DNA of 64,000 nt, taken from Fallopia convolvulus (lineage: Eukaryota > Streptophyta > Magnoliopsida > Caryophyllales > Polygonaceae). The notes under the pieces were generated by a model, which did not search any database, had not been told where the DNA came from, and saw only the letters and a program-made list of their open reading frames with translations. Shown here piece after piece: positions 54,250 to 64,000 of this stretch. Location: the NCBI GenBank assembly GCA_964016875.1, contig OZ024727.1:8084893-8148892 (forward strand). Direction: 5' to 3'. The position numbers and the translations under genes were made by a program. The first letter of the stretch is position 1, and every line of letters begins with the position of its first letter.

Positions 54250-55120
54250 CACTGAAGTTGAAACAAGAAACTACCATCCGAAAAGGGATCATCCTGTTGA
54301 TAACATCATCACTCCATACGAAAAAGGTGTGCTTACTCATTTCTCTCTTAAGAATTTTTTTGCTTTCAATGCACTTATCTCTGTTGTAGAGCCTAAAAAT
54401 GCAGTGGAAGCATTGAAAGATCCAGAATGGATTGTGGCCATGTAAGAGGAACTACACCTGTATAAACGAAACAAAGTATGGAGACTGGTTCCCAAGCCAA
54501 AACACAAGATTGGTATAGAAACAAAATGGGTGTTTAGGAACAAGCTTGATCACACAGGAACTGTTATAAGAAACAAGGCAAGGCTTGTACGTAGGAATGG
54601 GATATAACCAGCAAGAGGGTATTGATTACGATGAGATGTATGCCGCAGTTGTAAGAATAGAAGTCATTCATCTTCTAATTGCCTATGTTTCTCACAATGG
54701 CTTCAAACTTTATCCAATGAATGTGAAGACAACATTCCTAAATGGGTACCTACAAGAAGAGGTGTATGTCTTACAACCTTGGGGATTTGAAGATGTTGAT
54801 CACCTTGACCACGTCTATGTGTTGGACAAGGCTCTTTATGGCCTCAAGCAAGCACCTCATGCTTGGTATATGACAGGTTTGCATAATTTCTTTTGGCAAA
54901 TGGATACAAGCGTGGTGTGATCGATAAATCATTATTCCTAAGGGAACAAGCAAGTGAGGTACTAGTAGTTCAAGTATATGTCGATGATATTATATTTGGT
55001 TCTACTAACCCAAATCTTGTAGAAAATTTCAAAAGTCCGATGAGCAATGAGTTCGAAATGAGCATGATTGGCGAACTCACCTTCTTTCTTGGTCTACAAG
55101 TAGTTTAGAGTGATGAAGGA
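54250..55120 (+). pseudogene. pol: copia-2 reverse transcriptase
   Basis: Contains KDPEWIVAM then a stop, TKWVFRNKLD, GYNQQEGIDYDEMY, VKTTFLNGYLQEEVYVL, LDKALYGLKQAPHAW and active site YVDDIIFG. Stops and a frameshift near 54585 disable it. It preserves codons that became stops in copia-1, so it serves as reference for those changes. Confidence 0.88.
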
Positions 55121-55129
55121 ACTAAGTTA

Positions 55130-55869
55130 CATCAACAGAAATACATCAAGGAGTTATTGAAGAAGTATGGTATGGATTCAATGAAACCCTTTGATAAACC
55201 TATTTCTCTTAATACTCGTCTTGATGCTGATTTTAATGGCAATGATGTTGATCAAACGATGTCTCATGGTATGATTGGTTCTCTATTGTATCTAACGCCC
55301 AGTCGGCCAAATATTATGTTCGGTGTGAGTCTTTGTGCCTGGTTCCAAGCCAATCCAAAAGAATCACACTTGAAATAAGTAAAGTGAATCCTAAGATACC
55401 TAAAAGGGAATGACAATTTGTGTCTCTAGTATCCTAGACATAACTCGTTCAATCTAGTGGGATTCTCGAATGTAGATTTTGTAGGTCATTTGGTGGATAG
55501 GAAGAGTACACCATGAATGGCTCAGTTCCTTGGTCCATATTTGGTGTTTTGGGGGATCAAAGAAGCAAAATTCAGTAGCTCTATCCACAACTGAAGTTGA
55601 ATATATCGCATATGTTGCATATTGTTCCTTGGTATTATGGTTAAAACAAAAGCTCTTCGACTTTGGTATGTCTTTTGAAACTATTCATATTATGTGTGAC
55701 AACATAAGTGCCATCAATATTTTGAAAAATCTTGTGCATCATTCTATAACCAAGCATAGACTTAAAATATCATTTCTTACAACATAATGTTGAGAAAGGT
55801 TTCATAAAGATGGATCATCGTAGAACTGAAAATCAAGTGGGAGACATTTTCACCATGGCTTTGGATACA
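55130..55869 (+). pseudogene. pol: copia-2 RNase H
   Basis: Blocks MIGSLLYLTPSRPNIMF, NVDFVGHLVDRKS and STTEVEYIA followed by NFVHH-like remnants. The first catalytic Asp of DADFAGH has become Asn. Frameshifts at about 55375, 55540 and 55770. Confidence 0.85.
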
Positions 55870-56778
55870 AAGCCATATATATGATCATCTAAGTATGTTA
55901 CTAGGCATGATTTTCTTGGAGTAAACAAGTCATGTCCTCTATTCCTTCAGTGCTTGACTAAAGAGGTAACTTCACTTAGGGAACTACACATTAATCTTCG
56001 TGTTTTCTAATGGCTTATATATATATATATATATATTCCTCTATGTTTTAGTCTTTCATCTACATTAGAAATTATTATGTTTTGCATGCTCCAAAGCTTT
56101 TGAAACTAAAATGATCAATTACAATTTTTTGGCCTAAAATAACCACCTTGACCTATTCTATCCCTAACTTCAAGCTGAAATGATAGTTGGTTATAAGCTA
56201 ACCCTAAACCTAATCCAGATAAATGTTCCCTATGATCCCTAATTCCTCCCTTTAAACGGGGAATAATTGTCTGGATGTCGAAAACAATTCCTAGCCTTAA
56301 AAAGTTTGGAGGATGTTGCATCTCTTGTCCTTCAACCGTCCAAACAGGCCTTTTTATTCCACTCATGGGAACAAAGAAGGAAACATGTGCTCAAAAGAAA
56401 CTAAGCTTGTGGGTTGTGCTCCTAATTTAAATTAATCCATCATCATCTCTTCGGAAGCAAACGTCAAATTTGCTCAGAATTTACTTCAGAGGTATAGTCG
56501 TTGTCTCAACGAATTTGAATTTTATACCTGTTGAACAATATTTGCAGGGAATGATGGGACGAATTTTTTGTAGATTTCTCTTAATGGCGATGGAAGTGTA
56601 ATTATGGATATTTTTAAGTGTTAAGTTCTTGGAAGAAAGAGAAAATATCATAATCTTTGAAGAAAGAAAAGAGGGTCTATATATAATAAAAAAGAAATAA
56701 GTAAATCCTTCTTTACCGCAATCTCTGTTTTTACCCGAAAAAACCCTAAATTCCAAAAGCTTTTGCCTACTCTCTTCG
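55870..56778 (+). other. copia-2 spacer before the extra ORF
   Basis: About 900 bp, non-coding, matching in position the copia-1 spacer. A TA dinucleotide run occurs at 56016-56036. Confidence 0.55.
56016..56036 (+). repeat. TA microsatellite
   Basis: About ten TA dinucleotides in the copia-2 spacer. Confidence 0.85.
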
Positions 56779-58387
56779 ATGGCTTCCTCTTCCTCAAACC
56801 AAAAACTAAACCTTGATGCTCTCGATGTGGCTGATCTTAAACTCCTCAAAGCTAAGATCGATGCTTTAGAGAAGCAAAACTCACTTCACCCTCTCTGGTC
56901 TCAAAACTGTAATCCAAATTCGATGAGGTGGCAAATATTGAAGTTCAAGCTGCTGAAAATGTCTCGGGTGAACAAAGCATCCTCCCATAAGCTTTCAAAG
57001 ATGATCCCTCTGAACGCCTTATTGCTTTAAAATTTGAAAAACCCGGTGAAACCGCTAAAGACAAGGAAGGGCATGGCGACTCTGAGAAGGAAGTAGTTGA
57101 ATCGCCTCCTAAGATGGTTGAGCAGACTCTAACTAAAAAGGCGAAAGAGATTGCAGTCACTGCTCAACCGACCTTCACAGGCCTAAGAGCAAACCAAAAT
57201 TTCTTGCAAGAAAGCATGTCCCGAAGCCATACAAGATTCTTCACATCTTAGATTCTAAGAAATCTCCATCTTCGAAGAAGGTGAAGTCTAAAGCAAAGCC
57301 GAAGAAGTACAGTCTACGTTCCTCCGCTCTAGATTCCAAGGAAAAGTTTGAGGAAACTGAAGACTTAGAGGAGCTTGAATCTAAAGAGGAGGAGGTGGAG
57401 ATTGAGGAAGGAATGGAGGAGTTGGAGGTAGAAGAGTAAATAGAGGAAGAAAACAAGGAGAACCAAGAAAAGGGAAAACACATCAAGGAACCAGAACTCC
57501 CTACCGTCAAAGGATCCAAATGAGTCGTTGGTCCCATTGTGATCGATGAAGAGTTCTTGAAGGAGAACGATCTGTTAGAGTTTTGGGAACTTATGAAGTT
57601 CAAGTGCTGGGAGAGACTATGCGCCAATAGGGTCAAGGTAGATGTTTCTATCATGACTGAGTTCTTTATGCATTACCAGCTAGCTGATCTTCCATCAGGA
57701 TCAATGGGTTTTACTATTGTTGGAGAAGTTGATGTGTGCTTTTCTGCTGACTCTGTGGTCAAAATTCTGAATGTTCCAAGTTCTGGTTATGGTTTTGTTC
57801 ACACCTCTAGTCACTAGCCAGAAAACAAGAATCATGTCATCAAGAGAGTGTTGAAGAAGGTCTTTGATAGTCCTTACTTGACCACAGAGCTTGGGTATAC
57901 AAGAAGGATTGCCCATCAATTCTTGATTAAGGTGGTGGTTCATCGGCTGGAGAAAAGGACCACGATCACTATCAATGACATGCTTCTGCTGAACAAGTTT
58001 CTGAATAGGGAAAAGATGTGTCTTTTGGAGATCATGATGAGGCATATGGCCAAGAGTTTTGGAAAGAATTGTGGCTTGCCATATCCTTAGTTTGTCAAGG
58101 CGATCCTACAAGCTCGGGAGTTGTATGATCCTTCAGTTGAAGAGGTGGTTGGTTTCCCCTTGGATATGAGTAATATTTATCGAATGAAGTTCCAAGGTTC
58201 CAAGGGAACGACAACAAAGAAGACTACTCAAAAGGGTGTTAGGAGTTGTTCTACAAGTGGGAGTATCGGTGCCAAGATGTTATGTGACCTTCAACAGATT
58301 TTTTCTCAGATGAGTGTCATCATCAGTCACTTGGCTAAGAGAGACACTTCGTGTGCTTCTGTTGATCCCCCCTCCTCGGACCTCTGA
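56779..58387 (+). pseudogene. copia-2 extra ORF after pol (plant transposon-protein domain)
   Basis: Starts MASSSSNQKLNLDALDVADL, helical and Leu/Lys-rich, then acidic Glu tracts (about 57350-57480). The domain EEFLKENDLLEFWELMKF, VDVSIMTEFF, GYGFVHTSS, RRIAHQFLIKVVVHRLEKR and DMLLLNKFLNRE follows. It aligns with the copia-1 extra ORF along its length, in spite of decay elsewhere. Stops at about 57028, 57438, 57520 and 57816 and frame changes break it. Sense orientation and position match SIRE env-like ORFs, but no transmembrane span is visible. Confidence 0.75.
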
Positions 58388-58832
58388 GTGGAACCCCACT
58401 CGTTACCCTACCAGCTTATCCCCCTCTCTCTCAAAAAATCTTAAGATGGTTTAGATGTGGTTGTTTTTAAGTTTTTCTTTTGCCTTTTGTTGCTAAGTGT
58501 TCCATGTAAAACAATAATATGCTATGTAATAATCTTCTTTTGTGTTTGAATGGTATTAAGTTTCAATTAAATATGATTTGTTGCTCTGGATTTTCTTTGT
58601 TTGGATTAACCTTTTGTTAATGTCAAAAGGGGGAAGTTAGGAAAAATGCAGTGATGTGTTGTACCTAGGAAATATAAATTAAAGGGAACATTAGCTAAGA
58701 GAGAATGTGTTGTTACCCTTGGTAAGTAGGAAGAATGATGATTTCATTGAGGGGGAACATGTTAAAGTTCTTTATTGTCTTATATTACAATTGGTTTCTA
58801 GATGTGCATTTGTGTATAAGTTTGTCATCATC
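58388..58832 (+). other. copia-2 3' untranslated region
   Basis: Non-coding, with repeated short purine tracts (AAAAGGGGGA at 58626-58635 and GGGGGAAC at 58751-58758) preceding the true polypurine tract. Confidence 0.55.
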
Positions 58833-58843
58833 AAAAAGGGGGA
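58833..58843 (+). other. copia-2 polypurine tract
   Basis: AAAAAGGGGGA, 3 bp before the 3' LTR. Confidence 0.8.
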
Positions 58844-58846
58844 GCT

Positions 58847-59735
58847 TGTTGAAATATTCATTGTTTCATGATTTCTCTTAGTTTTGACAATGACAAACTT
58901 TATTAGTTTAATATGTTGTTCTATATATGCATTTCAGGAAAACTACAAGAACATCGTCAAGAGTGATGGAACGTTGTGATGAACAACGGAGGGAACGAGT
59001 GACGATATGGAAAGCCTGTTCTAGAAGATACACAACTTTCTATTTATGGCAAGATACACAGCTTTCGATAGCTAGACTCGTTTCGTTTGTGAGAAGATAA
59101 AATCAAATCTGGAAGATTTGGTCAAGGAAAGAAGAAGAAATCTAAGATCAGATGGTTATGACACTTATCCGATCGGTTGAAGATTTGAGAAGATTTTACA
59201 TTTTTTAATCCGTTTTTATCGAGACCTGCCGAATGGAATATAAACACAAATTAGGAAAGTTTGTGATTGATATCAGACTCAGTGGTTACTCTATAAAAGG
59301 CTAGGATAGCTAGGGTTAAAGAGTGGTTGAAGACGACGAACAATAGAGAAGTGAGTGCTTAAGTGTTGTTCGTGTGTTTGTGAGAACTTGGGTGAAGATT
59401 TCATGTGGGTGTTTGAGTACTCGGGTTTATAGTTCATCTATTGTTTAGGTTTTACGATTAGGCCGGTTGTAGAAGTCTAGTTGGTTGAACTTCGGTTGGC
59501 GTCGAAGTTACTGGGAACTTGACTTGCCTTGTAACCGTTTAAGCTTAATCTATTAGTAAACTATTGAAATTCTCAGAAAAGAAGTCTTAATGGTAGAGGT
59601 TTTTCTTTCTAAGACTTTTTGGTCGAATATAAAATTTTCCTCTCTAAATATATTGTTTCTATTTCTGTTTTTTTCGCTGCCCAGGAAATATTGCTAGTTC
59701 TCTAAACTTCTCTATGTAACTCTAATTCTACCCAT
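58847..59735 (+). repeat. copia-2 3' LTR (right end approximate)
   Basis: Begins TGTTGAAATATTCATTG and follows the 5' LTR with many substitutions and small indels up to about 59700. The terminal CCAACA end is lost or mutated. Confidence 0.8.
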
Positions 59736-59874
59736 CTATATATAAGTTCCTATCATGGGCCATAACATATTCATAATACTTGCAAAACAACATTGGGAAG
59801 CTTCAAAGGGTATATAAACTAATCAACAAGTAAACTGTGATTAGCTAGAAATATTGTCATCAATTTAGTCTCAC

Positions 59875-60018
59875 CGAATTGGAGGCATTTATGGCGCTAA
59901 AAAAAGTAGGAGTTGGGAAACCAATGCCAAGGAAGTAGTAGACGTTAATCATGGCGGTGAAGAGCAGAGCCACCGTCATAAACCATGTCGTTTGGTTCGA
60001 TTTCCAAATCAAATCCAT
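59875..60018 (-). CDS. Gene C exon 1 (inferred): N-terminal membrane anchor
   Basis: 48 codons opening MDLIWKSNQTTWF, with one hydrophobic span (about residues 13-31) and a Pro/Thr/Asn-rich stem. It ends in phase 0 at a GTGAG donor. It is closest to gene A exon 1, as gene C exons 2 and 3 are to gene A's, and it lies on the same strand upstream of exon 2. An in-frame Met at 60075 would add 19 residues. It could instead be an orphan exon from a lost gene, but no other exon set needs it. Confidence 0.75.
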
Positions 60019-60455
60019 ATTTAGAGCTCTATTTGATCTCCTCAATTTGATTTCTTGCCTGGTTTTCCTCTGCAAGCTCTTGAAGCTTAAATGAAGAAGA
60101 GAAGTCTAGTAGTAGTAGTAATCAAGGGCGAAGGTTTTGTTATCTTTTTTTTTTTTTTGGTTAAGTGAAGCTGTTGTTATCTTAATTTGACCTTGTAGTT
60201 TTTCATTTTAATTTATTGAGAATATTTGATGTGTAATTGCTTGCTATCAACGACACCGAATACTTTTTTTTTCTTTAAATTTACGATGAGACAAATTAGG
60301 AGCCCTTCAATTAATTGTGCAAACTACTACTTAATCAGTTAATCTACCAAATAAATTATTAATTAGAAATCATCTATATTAAAAAAATTGTACCACATAC
60401 TAAAACTTTAAAAAAATTAATTTAAAAAAAAATTATATTGTATTTTCTAAATTCC
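60019..60455 (-). promoter_or_regulatory. Upstream region of gene C
   Basis: Shares blocks with the gene A upstream region, such as GACAAATTAGGAG and the TTGCTAT-AACGACAC segment. A T-run lies at 60146-60159. No TATA box could be fixed. Becomes very AT-rich towards 60455. Confidence 0.5.
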
Positions 60456-60463
60456 TTACTTTA

Positions 60464-62077
60464 AGAGTCCGGTTCACGTGCGAATGGACGCCCAGGTGCG
60501 AAATAAGAAAGAACAGGAGCCTTTGGATCAAGAAAAATCAAAGACGCTGATCATTTCACTTAAAAAGGGAAAAAAAACGGCACGGGCGAATTATTGGCGA
60601 ATTATTCGCGTATTTTTGAAAAAAACGGAAATAGGACACGCGCCAAGATTGTTCATCAGTATTGTGGATTTGTTCATCAATAATGTGGATTTGTTCATCA
60701 AAACTCTGATTTTGTTCATCAAAACTGTGAATTTGTGCATAAATAAACTATTGCTTGAGAAATCAAAAATCTATTGTTTGTACATAAAAAATGAACAAAT
60801 GTGTATCGAAATTACATGCAATATGTTCATCAACATTGTGATTTTGTTCATAAAAAAACGAAAATATTTGTTCATCGGTTTGTGCATATTTGTTCATCGG
60901 TTTGTGCATATTTGTTCATTAGTAATATCAATTTGTTCACTGGTTTATGCATATTTGTTCATTGCCTTTTTCATATAATTGTTCATTACTAGATGCATAT
61001 TTGTTCACTAGTAACCTCAATTTGTTCATTGCTATATGCATATTTGTTCATTAATAACATCAATTTGTTCATAGCTAAATAAGGCACAAGCACACCTCTT
61101 CGATTTGTTGCTATCTCGTTCTCTTAGCATACACCATATTATTGCAAAGTCAAATTCTTTATCTCTATTATCTTTTGCATTCAAGTTTCTACATCAAACT
61201 TATCTTATTTTGGTACTATATTGAGCACTTCATTCGTATTGACAAGTTAGCCTTAAAGCACTTCATTCGTATTATACTTTGAATTCAAGATAGCCTTAAA
61301 GCACAAAATAAATGCAAAAAATGCACAAATGGATAGTCCTAAATGTACAAGTTGATGGTATTAATAGTCCTAAATGTACAAGTTGATAGCATTGACACAT
61401 AAAACATAAGTTTATTTCAATTCACAAATAAGGGTATAATAATGAACAAATAAGGTTATATCAATGAACAAATAAGGGTATATCCATGAACAAATAGGGT
61501 ATATCAATGAACAAATAATGGTATAATGAACAAAAAAGAAGTATACTAATGAACAAATAATAGTATACTAATGAACAAATAATGGTATATCAATGAACAA
61601 ATAGGAGTATATCAATGAACAAATACGACTATATCAATGAACAAATATGGGTATATCAAAACTAATTATATGTGCATAAAAAACTACATAATATTGTATT
61701 CCTACACATAAATAAGGTTAAAAAATAAAATTAAAAATTAAAAAAGTTCGAAATCGATGAACAATGTTATCAAAAACTCAATGCACAATAAGTTAGTATT
61801 GATGAACAATTGGTGAATATTGATGAACAAATCGCTATTTCTGATGAACAAACTGGGCGCGTCTCATAAAAACTTATTTTTCGAAAAATTCGTGAATAAT
61901 TCGGGAAAAATTCGTTCGTGTCGTATTTTATTGAAAAATACGCGAATAATACGGGAAAAATTCGCCTGTGGCGTATTTTTTTTTAATGAATGTTTAATCA
62001 GGGACGTTGATTTTTTGGAATGAACGATCGAGATTTATTCTTATTTCTCATCTAGGCGGCCATTCGCACGTGACTCT
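60464..62077. mobile_element. Non-autonomous terminal-inverted-repeat/foldback element
   Basis: A 1614-bp element flanked by the perfect 8-bp duplication TTACTTTA (60456-60463 and 62078-62085). Termini AGAGTC...GACTCT share the 14-bp inverted core TCACGTGCGAATGG, with similarity continuing inward for about 50 bp. The left arm holds about 18 copies of TTGTTCAT and variants. The right arm holds about 14 copies of the complement ATGAACAA, so the arms are mutually inverted. Further matching inner blocks contain CGCGAATAAT-type sequence. No transposase is encoded. An 8-bp TSD fits hAT and the long TIR fits Mutator-like elements; class undecided. Confidence 0.82.
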
Positions 62078-62085
62078 TTACTTTA

Positions 62086-62389
62086 ATTATCTTTAATGTA
62101 TAGTATTATATTGTATTTTTTCTATCTTATCTCCTCTACTAATCTTTATATTATGGTTTTCGTATATATAAAATTACCTTATTCATTATCAAGTAAAATA
62201 TAAAAACCCTAATACATTTAAAATATTATTTTAATAAATATGTTAAAATTTATATTATGTTCCTAGACATCATACGCTAATTATTATCTTTATAAAAATT
62301 GGGGATTTTATGCACATTAGTATCTCAACAAAAAAAAAGAAAAAATTATTTAAAAATATTCAGTTTAAGTAAAATTATTATTTTAATAA
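62086..62389. other. Intergenic AT-rich DNA
   Basis: No gene or repeat recognised. Very AT-rich. Confidence 0.5.
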
Positions 62390-63804
62390 TCTATTATATA
62401 TATATATAAAAGCAATAAGGTTGGGAGCCTTCTAATTACGCCACCTAGGATTTTGCCACATGTCGATCCTATATAAAGCCACCTCATACTTTTACACGTG
62501 TCATTTTCTTATAATTTAGACGTCTTTATATTTATTCCATGTCATATTCCACATGTAAAATTTTTTCCATATCACTCATATCTTATGTACACATCATATT
62601 GCCACATAATCTACAGATCTCAATCAATTTTTTTTATATTGGATTATAATAATGTTTTTTTTGAAAACTTATTTACATATTTCGAAAAATTTATATTTAA
62701 AAATATTTTTTACCATATCTTTATGATCCTAACAACTCTTCAATATAATCTACCAAAAAAACTATCACCAAAATTAAATTAATAATAGATTTTTAGTGAT
62801 TCATATATATGATCATATCATATATGTACGTACATATCTTCTATGAAATTAACTTCCATAAAATTTACTTCCATAAAAATATTATACATAAAGATTGTAC
62901 GTACATAATGTTTAGATTATAAGATTGTACGTACTTAAACATTGGTCCATAAAAATTACGGAGTAACTTCTATAAAATTGACATAAAAATATTTTTTTAT
63001 ATATTTTATAGGATAAAATTTTAAAATATCTTCATGATTCTAACAACTCTCCAATATAATCTAAAAAAACTCACATAAATATATACCGAGATTTTATCCA
63101 ATAATATTTTTAAATTACAAAATTAATAATAAATTGTTATTGATCCATATGACCATATGTACATAACGAATAAATTGAACAAAAAATTTAACAATTAACA
63201 TATTTTCTAAAAAAAAGAATTATAATAGATATGTCTATAGATAATCTTAACATATTGTCGATAACCTTATCATTCTTTTGACTTTTTAAATATGAGTTAT
63301 GATATTAAAAAAATGAATCATAATAAATATATAGAAAAATGAGTTATGGTTTTACAATCTATGTACAAATCAAGTCAATTTTTTTAATCTATATTTTTTT
63401 CCCATTATGATATTTAGATAGGATCGAAACGTTTTGTTGCCAAATCTTTAAATTTCAATTATGATATACCTTTGCATTTTCAGTTTTAATTTTTTTTGAT
63501 AGTTTAAACACAAATCTAGCCAATTACAATTGTAATTTTCAATTATAATTTCCCGGTAATGTTTTTTTGATAATATACGTACATGTCAAGCCAATTTTAT
63601 TTGCTAATCCATATTAAATGTCCCATTATTTTCATTTTTTGCTATCAAAATCTTTAATTTAGAATTATGTTTTTTTATAATTTATATAAATCACCAATTC
63701 ACAATAATATTTTATATTATATTTTTATTTATTGATATCTTTTTTATAGTATATCTAAAAAAATATCGAGACATAGTCGTGCAGGGCACGACGGGGACAA
63801 CTAG
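62390..63804 (+). mobile_element. Non-autonomous Helitron
   Basis: The 5' end TCTATTATATAT...AAAAGC follows an A. The 3' end is CTAG (63801-63804) followed by T, so insertion is between A and T as expected. A perfect 7-bp hairpin GTCGTGC-AGG-GCACGAC (63776-63792) lies 8 nt before CTAG. These three features define Helitron ends. No Rep/helicase gene is present. The interior is AT-rich and contains an internal duplication around ATGATTCTAACAACTC (about 62715-62765 and 63030-63075). Confidence 0.8.
63776..63792 (+). terminator. Helitron 3' hairpin
   Basis: A 7-bp perfect stem with a 3-nt loop, 8 nt upstream of the CTAG terminus. In Helitrons this structure marks the end of rolling-circle transfer. 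Confidence 0.8.
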
Positions 63805-64000
63805 TTTCAATCTAAATTTGGGACAAGATCTCACTAAATAATAAAAAATTTAAATATAATCAATTGAAATATGGGGCACGATCTAAAAATTATTTTTTAT
63901 AAATTAGATAATTTTAGTTATGATATTATATACATCTTTTTTATCTTTTAAATTAAAATCATAAATGTATATATTTTAGTAAAATCATGTTGTGAGTATC
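63805..64000. other. Intergenic AT-rich DNA at the right edge
   Basis: Nothing recognisable. Confidence 0.5.

Larger units (their letters stand above)
49820..59735 (+). mobile_element. SIRE-like Ty1/copia retrotransposon (copia-2), decayed
   Basis: Plus orientation and the same family as copia-1: related LTRs, same gene order and the same extra ORF after pol. 5' LTR is at 49820-50726; 3' LTR begins at 58847. The last 35-40 bp of the 3' LTR are unrecognisable, so the right end is approximate and no TSD is found. Stops and frameshifts occur in every gene, and LTR divergence is plainly larger than in copia-1, so it is the older insertion. Confidence 0.9.
39579..59874 (-). other. Gene C intron 1, about 20.3 kb, filled with retrotransposons
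   Basis: The intron runs from the GTGAG donor at 59870-59874 to the TATAG acceptor at 39579. It contains a Tekay-like element (39964-49208) and a copia element (49820 to about 59735), leaving under 1.3 kb of other sequence. This remainder is comparable to intron 1 of genes A and B. The assignment of the distant exon rests on phase compatibility, best similarity to gene A, and the absence of any other exon 1 nearer. Whether it is still spliced is not known. Confidence 0.72.

Noticed and set aside
59700..59760. Target-site duplication for copia-2 (candidate CAATA at 49815-49819)
   Set aside because: The right LTR terminus is decayed and no matching CAATA adjoins it, so a duplication cannot be claimed.
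60478..60992. A 166-codon frame in the TIR element, rich in Phe/Ile/Cys
   Set aside because: It is a translation of the repeated TTGTTCAT arrays and shows no transposase signature.

Overview
The window is nuclear DNA of a flowering plant, most likely a eudicot. It has intron-containing genes on an AT-rich background, and most of its length is plant LTR retrotransposons of Ty1/copia and Ty3/gypsy type, with SINEs, a Helitron and a terminal-inverted-repeat element. There is no bacterial-style operon, rRNA, tRNA gene or CRISPR array. The species cannot be named from sequence alone.

Host genes: three tandem paralogues, all on the minus strand, encode type II membrane proteins of the nucleotide-diphospho-sugar transferase family (PF03407, GT77-like, annotated in plants as At4g15970-like). 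Gene A has exon 1 at 2150-2296 and exon 2 at 92-472; its exon 3 lies beyond the left edge. Gene B has exons at 34693-34848, 33076-33456 and 31761-32318. Gene C has exon 1 at 59875-60018, exon 2 at 39198-39578 and exon 3 at 38028-38516. Introns are phase 0 and intron 2 falls just before the DTD catalytic motif. Intron 1 is about 1.2-1.7 kb in A and B but about 20.3 kb in C, because two retrotransposons fill it.

Between genes A and B (3.95-31.36 kb) is a retrotransposon nest whose insertions can be placed to the base. A SIRE-like copia element (3950-31358, TSD GATAT) was hit in gag by an Athila-like gypsy element (11979-27861, TSD TTTAG). That element was hit between its RT and RNase H by a solo LTR of a Tekay-like family (19789-22656, TSD TAAAG). 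Separately, the copia 5' LTR was hit by an unrelated solo LTR (29750-31258, TSD CCTGT). The Athila-like element carries, in its LTRs, spacers and reading frames, many copies of a 21-bp unit: GGGTCG-NNNN-CGACCC plus about 5 bp. I consider this the most unusual signal in the window.

The intron of gene C holds a decayed Tekay-like gypsy element with a truncated 5' LTR (39964-49208) and an older, decayed relative of the SIRE-like copia element (49820 to about 59735). Both copia elements keep a sense-oriented extra ORF between pol and the 3' LTR.

Right of gene C are a 1.6-kb terminal-inverted-repeat or foldback element with inverted arrays of TTGTTCAT/ATGAACAA motifs (60464-62077, 8-bp TSD) and a non-autonomous Helitron (62390-63804). 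Smaller elements are two SINE copies with 11- and 15-bp TSDs, a LINE 3' fragment and a 154-bp tandem duplication.
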